Positions 1-11,196 of a DNA stretch of 64,000 nucleotides are shown one piece after another. Numbering within the stretch: position 1 is the stretch's first letter; every line of letters starts with the position of its first letter. The stretch is from Aegilops tauschii subsp. strangulata (lineage: Eukaryota > Streptophyta > Magnoliopsida > Poales > Poaceae). The translations under genes and the position numbers were made by a program. The notes beneath the pieces are model-generated. The model made no database searches. It saw only the letters and a list, made by a program, of their open reading frames with translations, and was not told the origin of the DNA. The stretch lies in NCBI RefSeq assembly GCF_002575655.3, contig NC_053036.3, positions 646,186,736 to 646,250,735 of the forward strand. Reading direction: 5' to 3'.

Positions 1-1403
1 GTTAATTCGCGTCGCCCTGTTCTGTACTCTAGTGTTCCCCTTTAGCATAAATTAAAAAACGTGAATTTGGAAATGTAATACAGAAGTTCACAAAAAATGA
101 ACAAAATTTCATGATTTTTAAAAAAATACATAAATTTGAAAAAGTTCATGAATTTGAAAAATGTTTGCCAGTTTGAAAAAATTAAATGGATTTTGAAAAA
201 CTTCATGGATTTGAAAAAAGTTCTCAGTTTGAACAAATGTTCACCAATTTGAATAAAGTTCACGAATTTTTAAAAAGTTCACGGTTTTGATAAAAAGTTT
301 GAGAAGTTGAAAAAAGAAGAAGAAAGACCGAGCAAAATTCGTCCTGGAAAAAACCAAAGGGAAACCGCCCCAGAAAAAATTGGTGGAACCTTCTAGAAAG
401 TTCACAAAACTAGTGAGGAAAAAACTACACAAACTAAAGAAGAGACGTGGCGCGCACGGCGCAATTCGGAAGAGAGAAAATGGGTCGAGCCCAAGGATTA
501 ACGGGGGTGTGCGCCAAGTTGCGAGGATAGTAGTAACCGGCGCTCCGGGTGCTAAATAAGAAACGGCCCCGAAGAGTCGTTCGCTCGCCAACATCTTGCC
601 CGGAGGGAACCCTTCTATCCTCTTGTTTCTCTACCAAGCGACCGTGACGTGGCCACCTTTGGTCCTCGATGGAAGATTTCTCCAGCGACTAAACTCTGAC
701 GAGTTGCTCCTCCACCATCTTCCGTCCCCAAAGCCCTTAGTCACCGCCACCCCTACTTGCCGCCGAAGCAACTCGCCATCGTCGATCCCCCCTCTTGTGC
801 CTCCTCGTCTAGCCTCCCTCATCCTTCCTCCCACCTCCCTCTAGATCCCTCCCCTATCGTGCCATTGTCCTTTTCCACAGATTTTGAAGTATGTGTGTTG
901 CCATGTCCCAAATTAGTAATGAATGCTAGAAATTAGTGTTGAATGAAAATTAGTAAGGACCATATGCGTAAGCGGCGTATGCTTGTGATGGTTATGCATA
1001 TATGGTTACGGTTGTGATGGTTATGAACAGATGGTCATGCTTATGCTAGTGACGCTTACATAAAATCCAAATGTTGATCGAATGTTGTATTGGCGCGAAA
1101 AACTCCATTGATGCAGACTACATCAGATACAAACTACCAAACGTAATCTCGGCCAAGCATGCTTAATTAGATGCAGGTTCCCAAATAAAAATCTTGGCTC
1201 AACATGTCTCAGCACATACAAGGCTACCAAACAACTGTAGTTGCATGTATTTAGCACATCCGCACTCAGCATGTCTCAAAGGGTAACATCCGTGCTAGGG
1301 TGAGAACAGCTACCAAACACACCCTCAGTTTGTAGACTTGATGCTACTTTGGAAATCTCATAGTATAAATCCCACCAACAAAAAGAAAAACTCACCACAC
1401 TTA
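1..1403. other. Gene-free repeat-derived stretch
   Basis: Positions 60-310 are AT-rich and repeat the degenerate motif 'gttcatgaatttgaaaaa', which is common in decayed Triticeae DNA elements. Positions 430-850 are more GC-rich with short open frames on both strands that match no family I know. Positions 960-1060 hold short direct repeats of a 'ggttatg' type. I see no splice-consistent gene here. Confidence 0.5.
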
Positions 1404-1411
1404 GTTCAGTT

Positions 1412-2537
1412 CAGGGCCGGCCCTGAGGGGGGGCAGGGGGGCGGCCGCCCCGGGCCCCCGAGATCAAGGGGCCCCCTCCCAGGTGTAGTGTACGTATAAA
1501 GGTAAGTAGCCCATTGGCCATAGCTTCACGTAGAAAAAAAAGGAAGAAGCCCAGGTCCAGAAAGGAAGGGATGGCAGTACGCACGTAAATCAGCGTACGA
1601 TTGTGAGGAAACTCTTCTAAAAAAAGATTGTGAGGAAACAAATCAGCGTAACACACGTAAATCACGTCCTTCCGTTCTGTTTATTCCTTACTATCGTGAG
1701 ACAATCTCCCTCCAAAATAAAAACAATCGTGTGACGCGATTTATTCTGTAATTTCCTATATTCTCCGTTCTCTACAGGCTCCAAACCCTAGTTCCCAAGT
1801 CGCAGAGCCTATTGAAAATAAGCATCGGAGGGCTGATTGGTATCGAGGCGCTGTACGCGATGACGACGCAGCATGAACATCGCCTAGCCCTGAAAATTGG
1901 CACTGCCGGAGTGGGGCGCACACGTACATCGCCGAGCGTGTGCCACCAAAAATTCACATCACAAAATCGTCGAGCGTCCAATGATTGATGCCGATCTAAT
2001 CAATTTGAGGTACTGTATGTCATATTACTATTCCCTACTCCCCGCAAAGAAAAATTCACTGTTCCCTACAATTTCAAGTAAACCTTCGTGCTTTGAGGAA
2101 GAAACAATTTGATAAAAGTAGTTGCCAAAATAAAATTCTTGAAGCTGAGAAGGACCTTCATGTTAAATATTTGTTTGCTTTGGTTGATATGAATCACTTC
2201 ACTGAAGTAAAGGATTTAAGAAAGTCAGTGTTTAAAGATTTATTCGGATTACTGTGCATGTGATTGTTCCATCTTAGATTAAGAAAAGCTTTTAAAATTT
2301 TGAAATTATTATTGAACCATTTGGGATAAACAATGCCTGAAAGAGCTTAAATGGTTAGGCAACATTATGCATCAAGAAGTGGATGACATTGACTTCGACA
2401 TCGACACAATCATAAGTCACTTTACATTGAAGAATCTTACAAGAAAATTTGAAGATTAATATGCATTTGATGTTTATATTAAGGGCCCCCAAATTTTACG
2501 TTCGCCCCGGGCCCCCAAAATCTCAAGACCGGCCCCG
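1412..2537. mobile_element. Decayed hAT-type DNA transposon with 8-bp TSD
   Basis: The left terminus reads CAGGGCCGGCCCTGAG and the right terminus, read inward on the opposite strand, reads CGGGGCCGGTCTTGAG. The element is flanked by a perfect 8-bp duplication, GTTCAGTT at 1404-1411 and again at 2538-2545. An 8-bp TSD with CAG-type termini is diagnostic of hAT elements. The interior (2130-2460) keeps short open stretches but no recognisable transposase core or dimerisation motif, so this copy is a non-functional relic. G-rich sequence next to the left end (1425-1480) mirrors the 'gggcccccaaa' sequence next to the right end. Confidence 0.8.
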
Positions 2538-2800
2538 GTTCAGTTTACACATCTCTGATCTGACAATAAAAAAGATAGAGAGAATCGAAGTAGCTCTAAC
2601 TATTTGTGCATGGCTACCCACCGATGATGCAAGAGACATGCTGATGGCATCAGTACCATGGAAAAGATTGAAAAACTATCAGCCTGACTATACGCCGCCA
2701 TTGTACAAGTAGCGGGCTGAGAAGTGCCTCTACAGATCTGAGGTCGGCTCCATATCCAGCACAGTCGTTCACCCCCGACGGAGTCTCGGGTGACCAAGCT

Positions 2801-5194
2801 TCAAGACAATGAGATCAGCACGAGCAACGCGGTCCCGATGAGGGAGCTCCGGCGAGGGGTCTTGGGCCGGATCGCCGCGCTGGAGGTGTTCTCCGCCTCG
2901 GGATGTGTCGTGGGTGTCGGCGGTTCTGCTATGCTCTTTGGAAGCGTTCTCTGTGGTGCCCCGGTGTCTGGAGTACCGCTCGGAGATGCTTCCGCCGACA
3001 TCCCTTGATTTGGAGTACTGTTCGAAGACGCTTTTGGTGTTGCCCCTTCATCTGTAGTTGTACTCTCTGGATTGAGTTCATCCACTGACATCACGTTGAT
3101 CGTGCTCTTTGGAGACTTCTTCTTTGGAGACTTATTCAACAGTGACGATGACGGGGAGGAAGCAGAGGGCGACGATAGTGGGGAGAGGGTCGAAGGCTTA
3201 GCGGAACCCAGAGAGGGCAATGAAGACGGGGCCAAGGAAGGTGACAAAGCTACAGATGTGGATAGAGAAGGGTCCACGTTCGAATCCATGAAAGAAAACA
3301 AGGACAATGCTGCCGACGAAGACCACGACCGTGACCGAGCTGGAGCTGCAGAGGGCGACGAAGACGGGGCCATGGATCGTTTTGAAGACGGTGACGAAGC
3401 CAATGCCAAAGATTTCGGCGAGGAGGAAGCCGAAGGTGGGGAGGGTGACGGCGGCGACGAGGGAGGCGAGGACAGGGTTGACGATGGCAGTGCGCATGTT
3501 CCAAATGAGGCGTTTGCCTGCAATTTAAACATATGTTAGTCGGTACAAGATTAAGATGTGCGCACCCACATTTGAAACGAACCTCGTACAAACATGTGGC
3601 TTAGACGTGGATGGATACCTTACAGTAGGCGATGCTGTCGCAGCCGCACTGGAGGCGCCCGTTGGCCACGTCGGTCGCCAGGGGGGCGCCGCCGCCGCTG
3701 CTCCTCTGCACGTAGCATGCCATCAGCATCACAATGACAATGCATCTGCAAAAGCCAAAAAATAAACTAGTGTAGGTACCATGTAGAAGTCGACGGCGAT
3801 GTAGTTGGGCCATCGCTTGGCGGAGGCGTCGTAGCAGGCCCTGAGCTTGGAGATGAGCGGCGCGGAGTTGTTGACGCAGGCCCAGCTCTGGCTGGGGTTG
3901 GTGGTGAAGAAGTTGAGCAGCACCAGCGACTGCCCCTTGGAGTCCATGGGCTTGGACTCGGCCCGCTTAGGGCATGCGCCCACCACCAGCCCATCGCCCC
4001 CGTCTGCACGCACAGGAAGAAATGATCCATGGCGATCGATCCAGATTCGAGAAGAAGAAGAAGGAGAGAGGTGACGTACATTGCGTCTCGACGACGTAGT
4101 CCCACTGGAAGGCGGCGCCGTCGGAGCCCTCGCGGCCCTGCTTGGAGGTGAAGACGAGGAGGCGGTGGTTCTGGGCGATCATGTCCTTGAGCGGCGGCCA
4201 GTCGGCGCCGTCCTTGGGCATGCTGGCCGGCGGGAAGACGTACTTGGTGAGGCCGGCGGCGGAGAGGGCCTTGCCGAGGGCGCCCGCGGCGGTGTACTCC
4301 TCGACGAACAGCGTGACGACCTCGTCCGGGTTGGCGTTGAGGAAGCCCTCCACCTCCTTGAACACCTTGGACGCCCGTTGCTGCATGCATGCATGGAGAA
4401 GCAGAAGCGGCACGTACGTACGTGCGTGCATGGTGATTAGATTAGATGGCGGCCGGTGAGACGTACGTTGGATGAGAGGTAGGGTAGTAGGCGGCGTGCG
4501 CACGTACGAATGCGGTGATCTCGTAGCATTTGCCGCTGAAGGAGTGGCAGAGCCAGAGGTCGTTGTTGTAGTCGTACGTGTCCAGCATCAGCCCCCTCAC
4601 GCCGTTCTGCACCCATGCATCGTCCACGTTGAGACCTTTTTGTGGAACAGAATTCATTCAAAGAGAAGAAGCAGGTGTAGGTAGGTAGGTGGGTACCTTG
4701 AGCTGGTCGGCGACGGTGTCCTCCTGGTTGGGCGTGGAGAGGACGGGCGTGCCGGAGGGGGAGGTGGTGCCGGCCATGGCGAAGGAGTTGTGCGTGGTGA
4801 GCCACGAGTACTTGTTGAACGGCAGCCCCGTGCCCTGCAACGCACCGTACGTCACCTTTCGTCGCGCACGTTACGTACGTACCTACGTGGGACCAGCGGA
4901 ACGCCGCGGAACCTACATTTACGAAGGAACCAAGGAAACGCGCGCATGGGTACGTACGTGGGTCTTGGGGTCGATGGGCGTGATCCGGGAGCACACGGCG
5001 GCGCCGGCCCCGGCGAGCGGGGAGCAGGAGGCGCAGCGCATCCCGTCGCCGCACGGCGACTGCGAGCCCGCGGCGCACTTGTCGCCCACCAGCGCGGCCC
5101 CCGAGGCCGTCCCGGCGATGATGGCGACAATCACGAGGAGGAGGAGGGTGCCGCTGCGGCGAGCCATCAACCCGACGACGGCAACGGCGGCCAT
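2801..5194 (-). CDS. GPI-anchored PI-PLC X domain-containing protein
   Basis: Seven exons, all with GT-AG borders and matching phase: 5194-4958, 4834-4697, 4606-4508, 4380-4080, 4003-3780, 3705-3619 and 3517-2801, giving about 600 residues. Residues 10-34 form a signal peptide, followed by a Cys-rich segment (Cys 40, 48, 54, 57, 68). The PI-PLC X core is clear: [10 protein letters not shown] with catalytic His94, GLMLDTYDY with Asp134, and [10 protein letters not shown] with His146. The family is the plant secreted PLC-like group (At5g67130-like); these proteins are usually near 400 residues, lack the Y and C2 domains, and their enzyme activity is not established. The last exon starts with ANASFGTC, the usual family end, then continues for about 210 Ser/Pro/Ala-rich residues and closes with the hydrophobic [13 protein letters not shown], which fits a GPI signal. 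The start at 5194 precedes the signal peptide; a second in-frame ATG lies at 5167. A GA microsatellite sits just upstream. Confidence 0.9.
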
Positions 5195-5237
5195 CGTTCG
5201 CTAGCTCGCTCGCTTGCTCGCTGTGGGGCCGGCAGAT

Positions 5238-5273
<36 letters not shown>

Positions 5274-6872
5274 GGAGAGGGAGGGAGGAAAGGGAGGGGT
5301 CGTCGGGACGGACGTAGCGTCGGGCCGGCGTGGTCGGGGGACGAATAAAGAATGTGCGCGGGCGGGGCGCGCGCGGAGGCCGGGGGGCACGCAGGAACGC
5401 GCGCACGGACGGGCGTGCCAGGAATAGGAGAGGCCGGCAGCTTATGTTGGTACGCGTATGCATGCGGTTCACCGGTTGGCTGGCTGGCTGGCTGGTACGT
5501 GCGTGCCGTGCGTACGTCCGGTCAGGCTCGCCTCATGGTACGAAGTTGTGAGAAGCGCCGGCATGTGCAAGTGCAACCACACCGGCAGGGAGAGGGAGAG
5601 CGACCAGACACGGGACCAAAGAAAATAAAACAGCGGCGAGTGGGCATCATGTGCGGCGGGCATGCATGCATGCTGGTGGGTGGGTGGGTGGCTCCCCCTC
5701 ATCCTGCTGTCAGCAAGCGAGGGAGGGAGGCCACCACTCGCTGGCTGCCGGATACCTGCCGGCCGGCCAGCCGGGCGAGCTCGTCCTTTTGCGACGCATC
5801 CTTCTCCTCACCTCGCTTTATTTATTTATTCCACGTAGTACGACTATACTATACACACGGTACGGTACTACTAGTAGTAGAGCCAGTGAGTGAGTCACCT
5901 TTCTTGCAGGTCCACATCGGTCAGTGACCCTTCGATCGATCGAGCGTGTTCCTGTATACCTTTTGTGCACGACCCTTTTGCGCACGTATCCATTCCAAAC
6001 CCCTATCTTTCTTTATGTTCCTATATATACCTTTGTGCATGCTCCTTTTGCGTGTCTACTCCTCTCATGCGTGTCATGTCTCGAAGGAACAAGAAACACG
6101 TTCACGTGATCGATCGACACAAATCGATGCACCACGTTCTATACCCTAGCTTGACCCCCCGGTATGGCCCCTACTCCATTTTGTTCCTGCACAATGCAAA
6201 CCAGCAACACCTTTTTATTTGTTTGTGTTTTGTGGTCCCAAGCAAATACAGAATAAAAATAAACTTATATCGGATTTTACTGGTTTATGAGTTGCTTGAA
6301 AACTGAATTGGAATCAGTTGATTTTCTCTTCTCCGAAGAAAGAGCGCACACCCATGTCGTGGCCTTCCCCGCGGAGCAAGCAAGGACCCCATCAGAGAAG
6401 GGGAGGATACAACTAGATGTTGCGTCATCGGCGTAGACGAGACGATGCTTCATGGATGCGGGCCGGTGGGGGCCTTTTCATTTTGACTCCCTATCAAATG
6501 GGACATAGCTCGAGATAGGAACATCATGGCCGATCGTGGCGTCACCGGCAAGGGCTCTCACATAAACCCACTCAAGGTATGGACATGACGGCTCTCCACG
6601 TCGTCATTGTCGAAGGAGACAAAATGGACTAGCTGGTTCGGGTTGGGGACAACGTAAGGTTACCTTTTTCTCTTAAATTGAACACAATTTCTTAGATTTT
6701 AGAGCAACTCTAGCAAAGTCGGTATATTCGCTGCCTCAAACCTTACATCTTTCTTTATTTGGATTTGATGTTTATGAGTTGCTTAAAAACTAAATTTAGA
6801 CCAATCAACAGAGAGCGTGCCAAGGCTGAGACCAAGGCAACACGACCGACCGCGGACATTAGAGCAACTCTA
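5195..6872. other. Upstream region of the PLC-like gene, no further gene seen
   Basis: A GA/CT microsatellite at about 5238-5270 lies 45-75 bp upstream of the PLC-like start codon and is probably in its 5' UTR or core promoter. The stretch 5400-5900 is rich in CGTACG and GGCC words. A short sequence resembling 'tttatgagttgcttgaaaactgaatt' at about 6285 recurs near 6773 in altered form. I see no supportable gene. Confidence 0.45.
5238..5270. repeat. (GA)n microsatellite in the PLC-like 5' region
   Basis: An almost pure run of AG/GA dinucleotides lies directly upstream of the PLC-like start codon. On the gene strand it reads as CT repeats, a common feature of plant 5' UTRs and core promoters. 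Confidence 0.85.
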
Positions 6873-7445
6873 TGTTGGCAATATTGCCCTAGAGGCAATA
6901 ATAAATATTACTATTTAGTTTCATATTGGTAATTAATGTTTATATTTCCGTGCTAAAATTGAAATGGTTCTTGAATATGAGATGTAGAGGAGAACTCATT
7001 TGCATATGGGAAACATAAACACAAAGTAGTTCCCTAGTCTTGCCTCTAAAAACTAAGTCATGTGTTGCACGATGCTGGCTTATTTTTCTGATCAAATGGC
7101 TTTATTGAAGTAACAAGGATGCCGATAACAATGAGAGCACATTCTTGGCGGAACAATGGTACTGGACAAACCCAACTAAATGATATACTACGAGATAGCA
7201 TCGTCACAATGTTTTAAGCATAATCATGAAAGTGTTAAAATATAATCACACCCTTAGACCATGAGAATATCGAGTACCTTCATCATGCCAGACGTTTGCG
7301 TTGGGGTTGTCAAACAATGCCCGTAACAAGCTGATTATCACGACAACTTTTGGGTGCATCGGAAAAGAATGTCTAGGGACTCGATAGTTCAAGACTGAGA
7401 TTTTTCTCATCCGGTGATGGAGATATACTCTTCCGGCTCACTTGG
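6873..7445 (+). mobile_element. Copia-type LTR fragment
   Basis: The stretch begins TGTTGGCAATATTGCCCTAG, followed by AGGCAATAATAAAT. This is the recognisable LTR head of Triticeae Copia elements of the Angela/BARE-like group. No gag, integrase or reverse transcriptase follows and no second LTR is visible, so it is a solo or truncated LTR. The 3' limit is approximate. Confidence 0.65.
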
Positions 7446-8809
7446 TATTATTGTATCCATCATCGTTTGTCAAGACACAACGTGATATGATCATGGGAAA
7501 CGAGAAAAGAGAATAAACCGGGATAACTTGGTATTATGATCAAGTTGTTGCTTAACAAGGATACGAATAAAAGTTCTGGCTTGAAATTGTTGATAGTGTT
7601 CATCAATTTGCACGAACTTTGCACGAACATTTCAATGTCATCTTCATCGTCTTCATTTTGCACGAACTTTTCAATGTCATCTTGAAACCGAGACACATTG
7701 CCCTCTGATGCTACATCGTCTTCATTTTGCACGAACTTTTCAATGTCATCTTCATCGAGTAAGGCATTGCCTTCATGTTGTTCTTGTAAGTGTCTGGTTC
7801 TCCCCTTTCTTATTGATTGTTTTGGTTTCTGTCAGTGTTTGTTGTTGCTCTAGGATCAACATCATCATTCATCTATGTTTTTTCTCTTCTTGTGTTAGAT
7901 TTAATTTCCTAACAGTTTTTGATCTACAATATATACTTGGATCTCATGATTTTTTTTACATCTTACCTACTCTATATTCATGTTCTCAAACAGGGTTGAC
8001 TCCCAGGGATTAGCTTCTGTTGCTGCTTCTTCGGCAGTTGAATCATCTTGATGCATTTCTTGCCATGTCTGTAGAGTAAGTTAATTTATTCATTGTTATT
8101 CACTTACATCTTACCTTTTTTGCTTTGTATTTTTTCAGCATGGTATTCACTTACATTCGTGTCCCTTCCTGAGTTGTTGTTCCTATCTGCTTGTTCCCTG
8201 GAGTCTCCCTCACTTTGATGATACATGTTTGTAAGGCCATTTCCTGAGTGTACCTGCAAGCATCGTGATGAATCCCGCCCCCCTCGTTTAGTTCATTTCA
8301 GGTACTACCAGAGCACCTTAAATGATTTATGATATTTGCTTTTGTGCATTGTAGTTGTTGCTCTTACCTTGTATATGATGTCAGATTGTAGGGGCGCATA
8401 CATGAAATGATTCGTGGAATAGATTGTCAACTTTTCCAGACATATGTTCCTAGTTTTTGTGGATGCAGTTTTTGTTTGTCATTTCTGATTATTGTAACTC
8501 ACATTTAGTATGAGATCTTCTGGTGACACTGAGAGTAGATCATCTTTAATTATTGGTCTTTGCTTGCTCCACACCTATAAATATGATTAATGTAATGCCA
8601 GTAAGCAGCAAAAATATGAAGAATATTAGGTACATTTTCTTAGCAACTGATCATTGATAGTTTTTACTTAGGTTTATTTATACTAAGTAAAAACCTAACT
8701 TAGGTTTATACTAGTAAGTAAAAACCTAAGTGATTGCAGAGTTTAGTCTACGTAATTCTTTCTGATTGTACACTGTAATTTTTAGAGTTAGGTAACTGAA
8801 TTTTCCCGT
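7446..8809. other. AT-rich intergenic stretch with short tandem repeats
   Basis: The module 'catcgtcttcattttgcacg' followed by 'aacttttcaatgtcatc' occurs at 7645 and 7713 (68-bp spacing), with a partial third copy near 7600. Around 8659-8727 short inverted and direct copies of 'agtaaaaacctaa' alternate. No gene is supportable. Confidence 0.45.
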
Positions 8810-9196
8810 TTGCACTAGTAGAAAAAGGGCCTAATGTGAAGCACATTAGTCCCGGTTTGGAAATGAATCGGCACTAATATGACCATTAGTGCCGGTTCCA
8901 ACGGCTAGGTGGGCGGAGCTCATTAGCACCGGTTCATGGTGAACCTTTAGTACCAGTTCATGCAACCTTCAGTACCGGTTCATGCCATGAACCGGTACTA
9001 AAGAGGCTGTGGTCAGGCTGGGGCCCCACCAGCACCTTTAGTACCGGTCTATGCCACAAACCGGTACTAGAGGTTTCTAGTTGATTCATTCTGCAGCGCT
9101 TTTTAGTCCCACCTCGCTCCGCTAACAGAGTTTTTACCACCTTAAATATGTTACTTCTCAAACTATCACGAGCACTTGGTCTTCATTGAACTCTAT

Positions 9197-9282
9197 GTGT
9201 AGGATCTGTGGCCGCAATAGGAATCCTCACCGGTTCTTAAACCAACCGGTGAGGATTCCTATTGACAATTCAGATTCTACAC
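9197..9282. repeat. Perfect 21-bp stem hairpin, extended to about 39-nt arms
   Basis: The arms at 9215-9235 and 9244-9264 are perfectly complementary over 21 bp with an 8-nt loop. After an internal mismatched patch, pairing resumes outward (gtgtaggatctg at 9197 against cagattctacac ending at 9282). The structure lies in the left subterminal part of the first CACTA element. Confidence 0.9.
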
Positions 9283-9850
9283 AAAAAGATCATTGATGAT
9301 CAATGTATTTTTGATGTATTTCTCTGTAGCAGTAGCGCGTTTTGGCTGAAACGGTGCTGATCAATGTATTTTTAATGTATATTTTTACATGTTTACACAA
9401 TCTTTTTCGAAGTATCAGGGTTTCGGATGAAAACTCATCTGTTACAAAGGCATTTCATTTAGTACCGGTTCTAAGGCTGGGGCTCCACGAGCACCTTTAT
9501 TACCGGTTCCTGGCATGAACCGGTACTAGAGTTCTTTAGTTGCACTAGTAGAAAAAGAGGCTTCCATACGCCCCCATTAGTCCCCAAAATAATGGAACCG
9601 CGACCAAAGGGGTCTTTAGTCGCGGTTCGGGAGGAGACCCGCGACCAACTATCTGGGCCCAGCGCGCTCGGTCGACAGCTGGCGGATGGGAGGGCTTTAG
9701 TCCCGGTTGGCCTGGCCAACCGGGACTAAAGGTCCTCAGGCTGGCCCGAAGGCCTTTAGTCGCGGTTGGCCAGACCAACCGGGACTAAAGGTTAGTCCTT
9801 TACTCGCGGTTGGCCAGACCAACCGGTACTAAAGGGCCCATCAAACTCAA

Positions 9851-9872
9851 CCCCCCCCCCCCCCCCCCCCCC
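9851..9872 (+). repeat. C22 homopolymer
   Basis: An uninterrupted run of about 22 C lies inside the nested CACTA element. Runs of this kind can be length-unstable in both biology and assembly. Confidence 0.9.
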
Positions 9873-10536
9873 GTGGACCGCCTTTTCAGTTTTAGAAAAA
9901 CCAAAAGAAAAGGATGGAAATGTCAAAAAAATAAAATAAAATAAGTTTCTCATGTGATATGTGGTCTAGTTGTTGGGAAAATTAACAAATATGAATTTCG
10001 ACTTTATTTGCAAAATCTCTCTGGAATTTCTTAAAATGGGCATAACTTTTGCATACGAACTCGGATGAAAAAGTTTTTTATATGAAAAATCATCTACTCG
10101 AAAAGTTACATCCGAATTTAACCGGGGAAACCCCGTTAAACATTTTCAAAATCCTCAAAAACCTAACAGAAAAAAAGATACGGGGCTTTTAAGATCTGGA
10201 GAGGCAAAAAAATTCAAAAAAATTCAAATTGTGGTCAAACAATGGTCAAACTAATTATTCTAGAATATTAGTGTTACTAAATAATTATTTCAGTTTTTTT
10301 TTAATTTTGGTCAAATCTGGTCAAACTGTGGTCAAACAATGGTCAAACAATGGTCAAACTAATTATTCCAGAAATATTAGTGTTACTAAATAATTATTGT
10401 TTTTTAAAACAATAGTTTCAAACTCAAACAGTGAAATGTGTTACTTCATGCTCAAGCTAAATTCCTGAGGGTTAATAGAATCGACATCCTACTATTGTCA
10501 GGAAAACAACAAGTGCAGACTTGGAAACGAGGGAGA

Positions 10537-10603
10537 ATAGAACCCGGAAGTTAAGCGTGCTCAGGCTGGAGTAGTGAGAGGATGGGTGACCGTCCGGGAA
10601 GTT
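10537..10603 (+). ncRNA. 5S rRNA-derived segment with internal promoter boxes
   Basis: The stretch reads like the 3' half of a plant 5S rRNA gene. It contains AGTTAAGCGTGC (box A), GAGAGGATGGGTGAC (intermediate element into box C) and CCGGGAAGTT (box C). The 5' half of 5S rRNA is absent, so this is not a functional 5S gene. It lies inside the nested CACTA element and could in principle recruit TFIIIA/TFIIIC. Several differences from plant 5S genes are visible in the GAGAGGATGG region. Confidence 0.75.
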
Positions 10604-11084
10604 AGATGATTTGGAATGATGAGGGGTGATTAGAGATTAGAGGATAAATTGAGCAGTGATGAGGGGTGGTGATTAGAGATTAGAGGTTAAAATAATTCAG
10701 AAATTTGAAAATTAAAAAAATTAAAAAAATTCGCAAAAAAACCAGGTTTAGGGGGGCTAAAACCCTAAACCCGCGGAGGAGGCCTTTAGTCCCGGTTAGC
10801 CACGAGAACCGGGACTAAAGGTCCTCCGCCCAGACGGCCCCCTGGCGCCCACGTGGACGGGCCTTTAGTCGCGGTTCGTAAGAGGCGCGACTAAAGGGGG
10901 GGGCCTTTAGTCGCGCATATTTAGTCCCGGTTGCACAGCCGGGACTAAAGGCCTTTGCGAACCGGGACTAAAGGCCCATTTTCTACCAGTGTTGATTCTT
11001 TCTGCAGCTGTTTTTTAGTCCCACCTCGCCAAGCGAGAGGCACTCGCAGCGGTTTATAAGCCCTGAGTGCAAAGACGATGAAGG

Positions 11085-11190
11085 AGAGGCGCAATGCTCA
11101 CTTGCACGTTGCTTAGCTTCAGGCCTTGAAATGGTGTAGACTGCACGGAGGCCTGAAGCTAAGCAACGTGCAGGTGAGCATTGCGCCTCT
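11085..11190. repeat. 41-bp arm hairpin
   Basis: The arms at 11085-11125 and 11150-11190 are complementary over 41 bp with one mismatch and a 24-nt loop. The structure lies inside the first CACTA element, directly before the 340-bp tandem duplication. No coding function is evident. Confidence 0.9.
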
Positions 11191-11196
11191 GTTTTA

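Larger units (their letters stand above)
9543..10991. mobile_element. Nested non-autonomous CACTA element, 1.45 kb
   Basis: The ends are CACTAGTAGAAAAAGAGG on the left and TTTTCTACCAGTG on the right, with TTG at 9540-9542 and at 10992-10994. The host sequence rejoins sensibly across the insertion: 'gttctttag' plus 'ttgattctttctgcagc' matches a related stretch near 9070. Subterminal inverted copies of 'tttagtcccggttggcc' line both ends (9600-9835, 10780-10980). The interior holds a C22 run at 9851-9872 and a 5S-rRNA-like segment at 10537-10603. There is no coding capacity. Confidence 0.85.

Noticed and set aside
3072..3539. Acidic 155-residue open frame on the plus strand opposite the PLC-like last exon
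   Set aside because: It is the antisense shadow of Ser/Pro codons. It has no splice context, and the minus-strand frame carries the family end and GPI signal.
4081..5317. Several long Arg/Gly-rich open frames on the plus strand
   Set aside because: They lie opposite the GC-rich PLC-like exons and are explained by GC-biased third positions in the real gene.
10537..10603. Calling a functional 5S rRNA gene
   Set aside because: Only the 3' half of 5S is present and several bases differ, so it is a derived segment and not an rRNA gene.
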